A DNA stretch of 11,826 nucleotides from Gammaproteobacteria bacterium (GCA_030425615.1 JAUIAI010000021.1:1-11826); one strand, 5' to 3'; positions 1 to 7,460 are shown, counted from the stretch's first letter. Made by a program: numbers and translations. The notes: a model not told the origin generated them from the letters alone.

Positions 1-1
1 G

Positions 2-658
2 GTGGTCATCGGCCACAAGGGCAAGCGCTCGCTGCGGGTGACCGTCACCGGCACGGCGGCCCATTCCTCGCTGGCGCCGCGCGCGGTGAACGCCGCCGAG
101 TACGGCGCCCGTCTGACCGTCTTCATCCAGGACTTCGGCCGCAGACTCGCCCGAGAGGGCCGGCGGGATCCCCTCTACGACGTACAGCACACGACCGCCC
201 ACGTCGGGGTGCTCCGGGCCGGCCGGGCCCTGAATATCGTGCCCGAGCACTGCGTGCTCGATTTCGAGTTCCGCGCCCTGCCCGAAGACGACATCGAGTC
301 CCTGGTCTCGGCGGTCGAGGCTTTCGCCCGCGAAGAACTCGAACCGCAGATGCACGAACTGGCGCCGGAAACCGGCATCGAGTTCACGCTGCTTTCGGGG
401 TTTCCCGGTTTGTCGGTCGCGCCCACCGACGGCTTCGTCGGCCGGATCAAGCGGCTGGTGGGGCGCGACGACCATGCCAAGGTCGCGTTCGGCAGCGAAG
501 CGGGCCTGTTCGCGGAGCACATCGGCATTCCGGCGGTGGTCTGCGGCCCGGGCAGCATCGCCCAGGCGCACCGCGCCGACGAATACGTCACGCGCGAGCA
601 ACTGGCCCGTTGCGACACCTTCGTCAAACGCCTGATAAACGCCTGCCGCGCCACCTGA
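2..658 (+). CDS. argE: M20-family metallodeacylase, acetylornithine deacetylase-like (ArgE), 3' part only
   Basis: C-terminal 218 residues of an M20 zinc-dependent deacylase; the 5' part with the first metal ligands lies outside the window, so the GTG at position 2 is probably not the real start. The visible part begins in the lid/dimerisation domain: a GKRSLRVTVTG strand followed by AAHSS, whose His reaches the partner's active site in ArgE/DapE-type dimers. It then returns to the catalytic domain. The segment GSEAGLF, GIPAVVCGPG and AQAHRADEYV near the C-terminus is the ArgE-type ending, with the last His as a zinc ligand. ArgE removes acetate from N-acetylornithine in arginine synthesis, in the cytoplasm. 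The M20 family is certain; ArgE rather than another amidohydrolase of the ArgE/DapE group is an inference from the C-terminal motif. The gene ends 34 bp before the convergent TPM gene. Confidence 0.85.
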   Translation: MVIGHKGKRSLRVTVTGTAAHSSLAPRAVNAAEYGARLTVFIQDFGRRLAREGRRDPLYDVQHTTAHVGVLRAGRALNIVPEHCVLDFEFRALPEDDIESLVSAVEAFAREELEPQMHELAPETGIEFTLLSGFPGLSVAPTDGFVGRIKRLVGRDDHAKVAFGSEAGLFAEHIGIPAVVCGPGSIAQAHRADEYVTREQLARCDTFVKRLINACRAT

Positions 659-692
659 CGCGAATCGGGCGCCCGACGGCGCGAACCCCGTA

Positions 693-1652
693 TCACCAGC
701 TTCCGGACGCACCGCCACCGCCGAACCCGCCGCCACCGCCGCTGAATCCGCCTCCGCCACCCCAGCCGCCACCGCCGGTGGTCCAGGTATGGCGGCCGGA
801 ACGGCGCAGACCGCCACGGCCCCGCCCCCCACCGCCGCTGTCGCCGCCGAAGATCAGCGTCATCATCAGCGCACCGACGGCGCTCAGCGCGATGAACCCG
901 AGCGTCTGAGCCTGGAACCAGGCGATTCCCGCTCCCGCGGCGAACGCGGTGCCGAAGCCAAGTTTCGTGCTGGCGATTGCGGCCACGATCGTGCCGATGA
1001 CGAAGCCGAAGAAGGCCGCCATGACGACCTGACTGAACGGCCCCTCGCCCTTGTCGGAGCGGCGGCGCGCAGTCGGTTCGGGCAGCGGCTCGCCGTCGAT
1101 GCGTGCCGCCAGTGCGTTCACGGCATCGCGCAGGCCGCCGGCGTAATCGCCGGCCCGGAACGCCGGCGCCATGCGCTCTTCGATGATCCGCTTTGCCGTC
1201 GCGTCGGGCACGGCCCCCTCGAGCCCGTAGCCGACCTCGAGGCGCATGCGCCGGTCGTCGCTGGCCACCAGCACCAGCAGACCGTCATCGACCGCGCGGC
1301 CGTCGACCTCGCCCCGGCCGAGCTTCCAGGTCTCGGCCACGCGCAGCGCATAGGTCTCGATCGGCTCGGGAGCCGTGCTCCTGACCGTCAGGATCGCAAC
1401 CTGAGCCCCCTTGCGCTTCTCGATCGACTCGAGGGCGGACGCGAGCGAGGCACGCTGCTCCTCCGTGAGCAGCCCCGCCTGATCGACGACCCGTCCGGTG
1501 AGCGGCGGCACCGGCTGCTGGGCGAAGGCCGGCGCGGCGAGCCACAGGGCCAGCAATACCGCCTGCAGCCACCCCATGAAACGGCCCACCCGGGCGGCGC
1601 GGCGGATCGCATGCCGCGCATGCCCGAACTGGATCGCCCGGCCGACGATCAT
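693..1652 (-). CDS. TPM-domain membrane protein with glycine-rich tail (YgcG-like)
   Basis: 319 residues if translation begins at the ATG at 1652, which overlaps the lemA stop as ATGA; neither this ATG nor the next in-frame one at 1577 (giving 294 residues) has a clear ribosome site, so coupling to lemA favours 1652. A signal peptide ends near PAFAQQ (about residues 27-45). The TPM domain follows (about 52-186: GRVVDQAGLLTEEQ, VAILTV, DDGLLVLVASDDRRMRLEVGYGLEG). Then come two or three hydrophobic segments (about 207-268) and a low-complexity Gly/Ser tail ending in GSW. This order, with the domain outside the membrane and a Gly-rich C-terminus, is typical of the family. TPM proteins are associated with membrane or photosystem quality control and are often encoded beside LemA; their biochemical role in bacteria is not settled. 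The CCGCC-rich DNA at about 703-790 encodes the Gly tail. Confidence 0.85.
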   Translation of the reverse strand: MIVGRAIQFGHARHAIRRAARVGRFMGWLQAVLLALWLAAPAFAQQPVPPLTGRVVDQAGLLTEEQRASLASALESIEKRKGAQVAILTVRSTAPEPIETYALRVAETWKLGRGEVDGRAVDDGLLVLVASDDRRMRLEVGYGLEGAVPDATAKRIIEERMAPAFRAGDYAGGLRDAVNALAARIDGEPLPEPTARRRSDKGEGPFSQVVMAAFFGFVIGTIVAAIASTKLGFGTAFAAGAGIAWFQAQTLGFIALSAVGALMMTLIFGGDSGGGGRGRGGLRRSGRHTWTTGGGGWGGGGGFSGGGGGFGGGGASGSW

Positions 1653-2248
1653 TGCGCCGGCGCGGTGCGTCCGAAGTCCACGGTGGGCGCGCTCCGGATC
1701 GCCTGCTCGTTCTCGACCGTGAAGTTCGGCTTCCGGTCGTAGCCGAAGATCATCGCCGTGAGATTCGAAGGGATCTGGCGGATCAGCAGGTTGTAGGCCT
1801 CGACCGCCTCGATGTAGCGCTTGCGCGCGACTGTGATGCGGTTCTCGGTCCCCTCCAGTTGCGCCTGCAGATCGCGAAAGTTCGCGTCGGACTTCAGTTG
1901 AGGATAGTTCTCGACCGTGACGAGCAGCCGCGACAAGGCGCCGGTCATCTGTGCCTGGGACTCCTCGAACGCCTTCAACGAGGCGGGATCTCCGGGGTTC
2001 ACCTGAATCTGGCTGGCCCGTGCGCGCGCCTCGGTCACGGCCGTGAGAACCTCGCGCTCCTGATCCGCGAAGCCCTTGACCGTGTTGACGAGGTTCGGGA
2101 TCAGATCGGCGCGGCGCTGGTACTGGTTGACCACTTCCGACCAGGCGGAGGTGGTGCGCTCGTCCGCCGCCTGGATCGCGTTGTAGCCGCAACCGGACAG
2201 CGCCAGGAACAGCGCCAGTGCCAGCATTCGTTTCAGGGCTTCGACCAT
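1649..2248 (-). CDS. lemA: LemA family lipoprotein
   Basis: 199 residues, the usual family size. The N-terminus is a short hydrophobic stretch ending in a lipobox (LSGC, Cys20), so it is probably a lipid-anchored envelope protein; many other LemA proteins have a plain N-terminal membrane helix instead. The remainder is the LemA helical domain: WSEVVNQYQRRADLIPNLVNTVKG, an acidic and helical middle, then ENRITVARKRYIEAVEAYN and the ending IFGYDRKPNFTVENEQ, all hallmark segments. A ribosome site GAGGA (2260-2256) lies 7 nt before the ATG. It is the first gene of a two-gene operon: its TGA overlaps the ATG of the TPM gene (ATGA). The function is not well defined in bacteria; the linkage to TPM is common and suggests a joint envelope role. 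Confidence 0.93.
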   Translation of the reverse strand: MVEALKRMLALALFLALSGCGYNAIQAADERTTSAWSEVVNQYQRRADLIPNLVNTVKGFADQEREVLTAVTEARARASQIQVNPGDPASLKAFEESQAQMTGALSRLLVTVENYPQLKSDANFRDLQAQLEGTENRITVARKRYIEAVEAYNLLIRQIPSNLTAMIFGYDRKPNFTVENEQAIRSAPTVDFGRTAPAQ

Positions 2249-2309
2249 GGTGCGATCCTCACGGGCATTGGAATGCGCGCTATATTGCCATCATCCTCAG
2301 AGCCGCTTC
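2249..2309. promoter_or_regulatory. Divergent promoter gap between lemA and pdxH
   Basis: A 61-bp gap separates the divergent starts of lemA (-) and pdxH (+), so it should hold both promoters or their 5' ends. TATATT at 2281-2286 is the only A/T-rich hexamer and could be a -10 element in either direction. I find no convincing -35 at 16-18 bp on either side, so exact promoters are not assigned. Confidence 0.4.
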
Positions 2310-2969
2310 ATGACCATGCCCCCGGACGCCGAACACGATCTCGCCCGTCTTCGCCAGGAGTACCGCCTGGCCGCGCTAGACGAATCCCATCTCGCCTCCG
2401 ACCCGCTCGAACAGTTCCACCGGTGGCTGCACGAGGCCCGCAAGGCCGAGATCCGCGAAGCCAACGCGATGAGTGTCGCCAGCGTCGGTGCCGACGGCCG
2501 TCCTTCCCTGCGCATCCTGCTGCTCAAGGGCCTGGAGAACGGTGGCTTCACGTTCTTCACGAACTACGAAAGCAGGAAGGGCGACGAATTCGCGGCCAAT
2601 CCGTGGGCGGCCCTGACCTTCTTCTGGGCGCCGCTCGAGCGCCAGGTGCGCATCGAGGGCCGGATCGAGCGGGTGTCCGCCGACGAATCGGACGCCTATT
2701 TCAGGCTGCGCCCGACGGGCGCCAGGCTCGGCGCCTGGGCCTCGCCTCAGAGCCGGCCCATCGCGTCGCGCTCGGTCATCGAAGAGAACCTCGCCGCGGT
2801 GCGCGAACAGCACGGCGAAGACCCGCCGCGCCCGCCTCACTGGGGTGGTTATCGTGTGATCCCGGAGCGCATCGAGTTCTGGCAGGGACGCGAGAACCGC
2901 CTTCACGACAGGCTGCTGTTCCAGCGCGAAGGCGACGGTCCCTGGAGCGTCGAGCGGCTCGCCCCCTGA
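2310..2969 (+). CDS. pdxH: Pyridoxamine/pyridoxine 5'-phosphate oxidase
   Basis: 219 residues, the standard PdxH length. It is an FMN enzyme that oxidises pyridoxine or pyridoxamine 5'-phosphate to pyridoxal 5'-phosphate with O2, the last step and salvage route of vitamin B6 synthesis, in the cytoplasm. Diagnostic segments run in family order: RILLLKG (about 68-74, FMN phosphate site), FFTNYESRKG (82-91), SPQSRPI (145-151), PPHWGGYRV (175-183), EFWQGRENRLHDR (189-201, substrate and FMN contacts), and the near-invariant ending ERLAP. The start at 2310 (ATGACCATG) is chosen because it gives the usual N-terminal extension; the ATG at 2316 is an equal alternative, and the ribosome site is weak for both. 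It stands alone, divergent from lemA and ending 4 bp from the convergent ccmF stop. Confidence 0.96.
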   Translation: MTMPPDAEHDLARLRQEYRLAALDESHLASDPLEQFHRWLHEARKAEIREANAMSVASVGADGRPSLRILLLKGLENGGFTFFTNYESRKGDEFAANPWAALTFFWAPLERQVRIEGRIERVSADESDAYFRLRPTGARLGAWASPQSRPIASRSVIEENLAAVREQHGEDPPRPPHWGGYRVIPERIEFWQGRENRLHDRLLFQREGDGPWSVERLAP

Positions 2970-2973
2970 GCGC

Positions 2974-5007
2974 TCAGCTGCGGGCCGGTTGCGCGCCGCC
3001 CGTTGCCACCGGCTCGGCTGCGCGCGATTTCACGCGGCGGTACCGGCGGTCGGCAATGGCGAGAAAGCCGCCCACGGACATGAATACGCAGCCAAGCCAG
3101 ATCCAGTTCACGAACGGCTTCAGGTGCACGCGTACGACCCAGCGGTCGCCGTCGATCGGCTCGCCCATCGACACGTAGACGTCACGAGTGAGACTGCGGT
3201 CGATCGCGGCTTCCGTCATCGGCTGGCCGGTCACCGTGTAACGCCGCTTCTCGGCGTGCAGGATACGCAAGGGTTCCGCACCCTCCTCCGCGTCGCGGCG
3301 CATCAGGGCGAAATGCCCCCTGAGCGCGTCGTAGTTGGTACCGTGAACCCGGTCCAGCGAATCGAAGCGCAGGCGATAGTCTCCGATCTCGGCGGTCTCG
3401 CCCGGTGACAGAGGCAACTCGCGCTCGACCTCGAAACTGTTGACGGACGCCACGCCGAACACGAACACGGCCACCCCCAGATGGGCGACGTGCATGCCCC
3501 AGACGCTGTTCGGCTGCATCCCCATGCGGCGCAGAATCGAACCGGGCACGAGGCGGCCATCGGCGTCGCGCATCGTGTCGACGACGCCCACCAGCACCGT
3601 CGCCACGATCCAGAACGCGAGCGAGTAGCCGATCGAGGCCACCGGTCGCCATGCCGGCCCGGGCGCGCCGAGCGCAACGGCGACCGCCGGCGCGGCCAGC
3701 CCGGCGATGACGGAGACCGCCAGCGCCCAGCGTAGCCGGGTAGCAATGGACGGAAGCGACGCGGATTTCCAGCGCGCAAGCGGACCGATTCCCATCAGGA
3801 ACAATGCCGGCACCATGACCGGTACGAACACCGAGTCGAAGTACGGCGGCCCGACCGAGATCTTGCCCATGTCGAGGGTATCCAGCACCAGCGGGTAGAG
3901 CGTGCCCAGCAACACCACACCCATGGCCACCACGAGCAGGATGTTGTTGGCCAGAAGCAGCGCCTCGCGCGAAACGGGGTCGAAGCGCGCGGTCACGCCC
4001 ACCGCCGTGGCGCGCGCCGCGAACAAGGCCAGTGATCCCCCGATGACGATAGCCAGGAAGATCAGGATGAACACGCCCCGAGTCGGGTCGGTGGCGAATG
4101 CGTGCACCGAAGTCAGGACGCCGCTTCGGACGAGGAACGTTCCCAGCAGGCTCAGGCTGAATCCGGAGATCGCGAGCAGCACCGTCCAGCTCTTGAACGC
4201 CCCTCGCTTCTCGGTCACGGCCAGGGAGTGGATGAGGGCCGTGGCCACCAGCCAGGGCATGAACGAAGCGTTCTCGACGGGATCCCAGAACCACCAGCCG
4301 CCCCAGCCCAGCTCGTAATAGGCCCAGAAGGATCCGAGCGCGATGCCCAGCGTCAGAAACACCCACGCCACCGTCGTCCAGGGGCGGGCCCAGCGGGCCC
4401 ACGCAGCATCGAAGTGCCCACCGAGGAGCCCCGCCACGGCGAACGCAAAGGCCACCGAAAGCCCCACGTAGCCCATGTACAGCAGGGGCGGGTGAAAGAT
4501 CATGCCGGGATCCTGCAGCAGCGGATTCAGGTCACGACCCTCGATCGCCGCGGGGACCAGCCGCTCGAAGGGATTGCTCGTGAGCAGAAGGAACAGCAGG
4601 AAGCCGATGGCGACCATCCCCATCACGGCGAGAATGCGCGCCCGCAGGACATCGGCCAGGCCACGCGAAAGCAGCGCCACGGCGGCGGTCCAGCCCGACA
4701 GCATGAACGTCCAGAGCAGCAGCGAACCTTCGTGGGAGCCCCACGTGGCCGCAATGCGCAACTCGAGCGGCAACGATAGGTTCGAATGACTGGCCACCAG
4801 TGCCACCGAGAAGTCGTGGTTCACGAAAGCCGCCATGAGGACGGCGAAGGCCAGTGCGTTGAGCGCGAACAGCGCGAGCGCCGCAGGTCTCGCGACCGCC
4901 ATCATTCGCGGATCGGCCCGCCAGGCGCCGAACAGCGGTACCACCGCCAGAATCACGCTGACCGCCAGCGAAAGCGCCAGCGCGAAATGACCGACCTCGA
5001 CCCACAT
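2974..5007 (-). CDS. ccmF: Cytochrome c-type biogenesis protein CcmF (System I heme lyase)
   Basis: 677 residues, slightly longer than E. coli CcmF, and co-linear with it. CcmF, with CcmH/I, takes heme from CcmE and attaches it to the CxxCH motif of apocytochrome c on the periplasmic side of the inner membrane. Visible hallmarks: about 15 hydrophobic segments, LNPLLQDPGMIFHPPLLYMGY, the tryptophan-rich WWD motif GWGGWWFWDPVENASF (about 234-249), and all four heme-ligand histidines by alignment from memory with E. coli H173, H261, H303 and H491: here H172 (FHPP), H260 (LIHS), H302 (SVHAF) and H509 (AHLG). A large periplasmic domain (about 523-635) precedes the last helix. The start at 5007 aligns with the family N-terminus and has GAGAGGG (5023-5017) 9 nt upstream; an in-frame ATG at 5049 would add 14 unsupported residues. 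Unusually, no other ccm gene adjoins it. Confidence 0.95.
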   Translation of the reverse strand: MWVEVGHFALALSLAVSVILAVVPLFGAWRADPRMMAVARPAALALFALNALAFAVLMAAFVNHDFSVALVASHSNLSLPLELRIAATWGSHEGSLLLWTFMLSGWTAAVALLSRGLADVLRARILAVMGMVAIGFLLFLLLTSNPFERLVPAAIEGRDLNPLLQDPGMIFHPPLLYMGYVGLSVAFAFAVAGLLGGHFDAAWARWARPWTTVAWVFLTLGIALGSFWAYYELGWGGWWFWDPVENASFMPWLVATALIHSLAVTEKRGAFKSWTVLLAISGFSLSLLGTFLVRSGVLTSVHAFATDPTRGVFILIFLAIVIGGSLALFAARATAVGVTARFDPVSREALLLANNILLVVAMGVVLLGTLYPLVLDTLDMGKISVGPPYFDSVFVPVMVPALFLMGIGPLARWKSASLPSIATRLRWALAVSVIAGLAAPAVAVALGAPGPAWRPVASIGYSLAFWIVATVLVGVVDTMRDADGRLVPGSILRRMGMQPNSVWGMHVAHLGVAVFVFGVASVNSFEVERELPLSPGETAEIGDYRLRFDSLDRVHGTNYDALRGHFALMRRDAEEGAEPLRILHAEKRRYTVTGQPMTEAAIDRSLTRDVYVSMGEPIDGDRWVVRVHLKPFVNWIWLGCVFMSVGGFLAIADRRYRRVKSRAAEPVATGGAQPARS

Positions 5008-5219
5008 ACCCGGTTGCCCTCTCACGATCCAACAGGAAGAACGCGGCAATGCACCGCCTGCTGACGGAGAGAACTCCGTCCTCGTCAGCCACCCGCCATT
5101 GTCGCGCAGTTCACCGGGGGTGTCCGCTTATTCCCGACAGCCCGTGATCAGGCAGTCCGGCCCGGCCGCCGCCACCCGGCGATCCGCCGCACCCGAGCCT
5201 CAAACGCGGCCCACCACGC
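5008..5219. other. Non-coding gap upstream of ccmF with a leader hairpin
   Basis: About 210 bp between the ccmF start and the terminator of the next gene, with no plausible coding frame. It should contain the ccmF promoter, but I see no good -35/-10 pair. One clear structure lies 57-82 nt upstream of the ccmF ATG: an ACGGAG/CTCCGT stem (5064-5069 with 5074-5079) with a 4-nt loop. The outer arms CTGACG (5061-5066) and CGTCAG (5083-5088) can pair instead, so two foldings compete. No RNA family is recognised. Confidence 0.4.
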
Positions 5220-5252
5220 AAAAAGCCGCCCGGGCGAGATCGCCGCGGGCGG
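5220..5252 (-). terminator. Rho-independent terminator of the Bax-inhibitor-1 gene
   Basis: Read on the minus strand, 29 nt after the stop of the gene at 5282, the sequence forms a stem CCGCCCG/CGGGCGG (5252-5246 with 5232-5226). An inner GGCGA/TCGCC extension follows after one bulged C. The stem is followed directly by five T (5224-5220). This is a textbook intrinsic terminator and separates the gene from ccmF downstream. Confidence 0.85.
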
Positions 5253-5281
5253 TAGAGGGGAAGAGAGACAACTATGAATCG

Positions 5282-5986
5282 TTACTCGGAGCTGGTGAAT
5301 CCGAGCAGGTGAAGCAGGCTCGTGAACAGGTTGAAGATGGACACGAACAGCGTGATGGTGGCCATGACGTAGTTGGTCTCACCGCCGTTCACGATGGCCT
5401 GCGTCTGGTAAAGGATCAGGCCCGCCATCAGCAGCATGAACATCGCCGAGACCGCGAGAGACAGGGCGGGCATGCTGAAGAAGATCGCCACCAGACCCAG
5501 CACGAAGGCCGTGATGATGCCGACCATCAGATAGCTGCCCATGCCGCTGAAATCGCGTTTCGTCGTCAGCGCGTACACGCTCAGACCGCCGAAGATGGCC
5601 GCGGTACCGCCAAGCGCGGTGGCGACGATCTGACCGCCGCCGGGCAGGCCGAGATAGGCGTTGATGATCGGACCCAGCGTATAACCCAGGAAACCGGTGA
5701 ACGCGAAGGTGAGCACCACGCCCAGCGACTGATCCCGGAACTTGGTGACCAGGAACAGCAGGCCGAAGTAACCGACCAGGGTCAGCAGGATGCCGGGATG
5801 CGGAAGGCCCATCATCGCCGTGCCACCGGCGACGACCGCCGCGAACGCGAGGTTCAGTGCGAGCAATGCATACGTGTTGCGCAGAACCTTGTTCTGCGCG
5901 ATCTGGCTACTCGCACCGGTAGCCATGCCGCCCGCATAACGCTCATCGGCGGCGAGAACATCTACGGACTGACGATTGCGATCCAT
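5282..5986 (-). CDS. Bax inhibitor-1/YccA family membrane protein
   Basis: 234 residues with about seven transmembrane segments, the family size. After a polar cytoplasmic N-tail (1-33) come LRNTYALLALNLAFAAVVAG, GILLTLVGYFGLLFLV, LTFAFTGFLGYTLGPIINAY, a segment with GGLSVYALTTKRDFSGMG, and two more. The C-terminal block ILYQTQAIVNGGETNYVMAT followed by FVSIFNLFTSLLHLLGF is diagnostic of the BI-1 (UPF0005) family, YccA/YbhL branch. E. coli YccA is a substrate and modulator of the FtsH membrane protease; the B. subtilis relative YetJ is a pH-sensitive calcium leak channel. By my alignment the YetJ Asp171 and Asp195 positions read Gln and Ser here. A strong ribosome site AAGGAG (5998-5993) lies 6 nt before the ATG. 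It is monocistronic, with its own terminator, and divergent from the NhaR-like regulator. Confidence 0.93.
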   Translation of the reverse strand: MDRNRQSVDVLAADERYAGGMATGASSQIAQNKVLRNTYALLALNLAFAAVVAGGTAMMGLPHPGILLTLVGYFGLLFLVTKFRDQSLGVVLTFAFTGFLGYTLGPIINAYLGLPGGGQIVATALGGTAAIFGGLSVYALTTKRDFSGMGSYLMVGIITAFVLGLVAIFFSMPALSLAVSAMFMLLMAGLILYQTQAIVNGGETNYVMATITLFVSIFNLFTSLLHLLGFTSSE

Positions 5987-6101
5987 TACCGACTCCTTCG
6001 GTCAACTACGGATGCGCTCACTATAACGTCCGATCCAAAAACATAAAACGGATAATGTCTTATGATTTATTCGGAATTTCCGTATTGAAAAGACCTTCTC
6101 C
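5987..6101. promoter_or_regulatory. AT-rich divergent control region between the BI-1 gene and nhaR-like gene
   Basis: This 115-bp gap is much richer in A/T than the surrounding genes. For the minus strand, TATAGT (6025-6020) is a possible -10 about 33 bp from the start codon. For the plus strand, GATAAT (6051-6056) and TATGAT (6061-6066) are each one base from the -10 consensus, without a clear -35. An imperfect 17-bp palindrome at 6069-6085 centres on CGGAA-T-TTCCG, and CATAA/TTATG arms (6042-6046 with 6059-6063) flank 12 bp. LysR-type regulators usually bind such dyads between divergent genes, so autoregulation and control of the BI-1 gene are plausible inferences. Confidence 0.55.
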
Positions 6102-7025
6102 ATGGCCAAACCGCTGAATTTCAATCACTTGCAGTACTTCTGGGTCGTCGCCAAGGAGGGCAGCATCGACAAGGCCGCGGACCGGCTCGGGGTTGCCAGC
6201 CAGACCATCAGCGGCCAGATCAAGCTGCTCGAGAAATCGCTGGGCAGCGCGCTGTTCGCGCCCAAGGGGCGAGGTCTCGTGCTCACGGAGGCAGGCCGGG
6301 TGGCACTGGGCTTCGCCGATCAGATCTTCCTGCTCGGTGAGCAGATGGTGGAGGCACTGGCCGATCCGGCACTCGGCGGCATGATGCGGCTGCACGTGGG
6401 TACGACGGACGCGCTGCCCAAGTGGGTGTCCTACGAGCTGATCGAACCCCTCTTCGAGAGCCGCACGGCCGTACGCCTGCAGTGTCACGAGGGTGAATTC
6501 GAGGAACTGCTCGCCGAGCTGGCACTGCACAAGCTTGACGTGGTCCTGGCCGACCGCCCGGTCGGCGACAGCAGTGGCCTCAGGGTGTTCAGTCACCCGA
6601 TCGGCGACGGCGAGATGGCGCTGTTCGCGCGGCCGGATCTGGCCGCCCGGGTCCGCGGTGGTTTTCCGAAGTCGTTGAACGGGACCCCCCTTCTGCTGCC
6701 CTCGCGACACACCGCCGTGCGACCGCGCCTGGATGTCTGGCTTCAGCATCAGGGCCTGCAGCCCAGGATCATCGGCGAGTTCGAGGACAGCGCGCTCCTG
6801 GCGACGTTCGGCGCCACCGGGCTCGGCCTCTTCCCGGCGGTGGCAGTGAGCGAGCCGGATCTTCGCACCCAGTACGGCGTGGAAATCGTCGGCCCGATCA
6901 GCGGTGTCCGCGAGCAGGTGTTCGCAATCACGAACGAGCGCAGGATCAAGCACCCGCTGATCGAGATCCTTCTCAGTCACGGCCGCCAGCTCTGGCAGCA
7001 GGCCCCCGCCCCCGCGACGCCATGA
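6102..7025 (+). CDS. nhaR: LysR-family transcriptional regulator, NhaR-like
   Basis: 307 residues. An N-terminal winged helix-turn-helix (about 6-65: FNHLQYFWVVAKEGSIDKAADRLGVASQTISGQIKLLE split over helices 1-3, then a wing ending KGRGLVLTEAG) is followed by the LysR effector-binding fold. Opening with NHLQYFW, using SQTISGQI rather than the usual LysR recognition helix, and later LHKLDVVLADRP and IIGEFEDSALLATFGATGLGLFP all match NhaR closely. E. coli NhaR activates the Na+/H+ antiporter gene nhaA in response to Na+ and also the pga operon. No antiporter gene lies in this window, so the target is unknown; the divergent BI-1 gene is the obvious candidate. The ribosome site is weak. The gene converges with the DUF1992 gene, with 10 bp between stops. 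Confidence 0.88.
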   Translation: MAKPLNFNHLQYFWVVAKEGSIDKAADRLGVASQTISGQIKLLEKSLGSALFAPKGRGLVLTEAGRVALGFADQIFLLGEQMVEALADPALGGMMRLHVGTTDALPKWVSYELIEPLFESRTAVRLQCHEGEFEELLAELALHKLDVVLADRPVGDSSGLRVFSHPIGDGEMALFARPDLAARVRGGFPKSLNGTPLLLPSRHTAVRPRLDVWLQHQGLQPRIIGEFEDSALLATFGATGLGLFPAVAVSEPDLRTQYGVEIVGPISGVREQVFAITNERRIKHPLIEILLSHGRQLWQQAPAPATP

Positions 7026-7029
7026 CGGA

Positions 7030-7045
7030 GGGGGTTCAGGCCCCC
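7030..7045. terminator. Weak GC hairpin between convergent stops (possible bidirectional terminator)
   Basis: GGGGG (7030-7034) and CCCCC (7041-7045) can pair around a 6-nt loop exactly where nhaR and the DUF1992 gene converge. It overlaps the last codons of the latter. There is no T-tract on either side, so termination is only a possibility. Confidence 0.25.
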
Positions 7046-7416
7046 GCGATCCGCGATCGCACCGCCGCTGCGTAGTCGGTCAGGCCGGGCGACGAGAGAT
7101 CGGACCCGCGCGCCTCCAGGGTGGCGACCAGCGCGAGCATTCGCCGCCGCGCCTGGCGCTCGCCGGCTTCGTCGCCGGCCTCCATCGCCGCCACCGCGGC
7201 CGCGCGCAGGTCTGCGATCTGCCGGCGCGCGGCGACTTCCGGAGGCGTGAACCCGGCGTTGCGCAGCACCCGGTAGGCCATGCGCAGTTCTTCGGGCACG
7301 AGCGCGTCGTCGTCCATTGCCAGGGGCTTGCCCTTGCCGGGCAGATCGTCGAAGTGACCCTCGGCCTGAGCCTGGGCGATGCGCTGTTCGACGAGATGAT
7401 CGAAGATGCCGGGCAC
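7036..7416 (-). CDS. DUF1992 (DnaJ subfamily C member 28 homology) protein
   Basis: 126 residues starting with GTG at 7416. The family core is clear: IFDHLVEQRIAQAQAEG, then FDDLPGKGKPLAMDDD (about 22-37), VPEELRMAYRVLRNAGFTPPEV (40-61), followed by a charged helical C-terminus. E. coli YhdN and the C-terminal region of eukaryotic DNAJC28 carry the same domain. There is no J-domain here and no established function. It is soluble, without signal peptide or membrane segment. The GTG start fits the family N-terminus, although no Shine-Dalgarno is evident. A possible extended -10 element lies 45 bp upstream. It is convergent with the nhaR-like gene. Confidence 0.9.
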   Translation of the reverse strand: MPGIFDHLVEQRIAQAQAEGHFDDLPGKGKPLAMDDDALVPEELRMAYRVLRNAGFTPPEVAARRQIADLRAAAVAAMEAGDEAGERQARRRMLALVATLEARGSDLSSPGLTDYAAAVRSRIAGA

Positions 7417-7460
7417 TGGACCGGGTCGGCGGCAAGGCGCCGGGGATGAACACGGAACCG

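Noticed and set aside
666..675. Perfect palindrome CGGGCGCCCG between convergent genes as a terminator
   Set aside because: There is no loop and no T-tract on either strand; only 10 bp.
703..790. CCGCC(A)-type tandem repeat
   Set aside because: Irregular units that encode the Gly-rich tail of the TPM protein, as in other family members; not a repeat element or CRISPR.
1653..2192. N-terminal extension of the TPM gene back to 2192
   Set aside because: It would overlap lemA throughout and translates to Arg/Gly-rich nonsense; the ATGA overlap at 1652 is a natural start.
1652..3178. A 508-codon open frame on the plus strand
   Set aside because: It lies antisense to lemA and overlaps pdxH in another frame; the translation is Arg/Gly-rich low-quality sequence with no recognisable domain, typical of opposite frames in high-GC genes.
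5008..5049. Start of ccmF at the upstream ATG at 5049
   Set aside because: It would add 14 residues that do not match the CcmF N-terminus; the ATG at 5007 aligns with the family and has a ribosome site.
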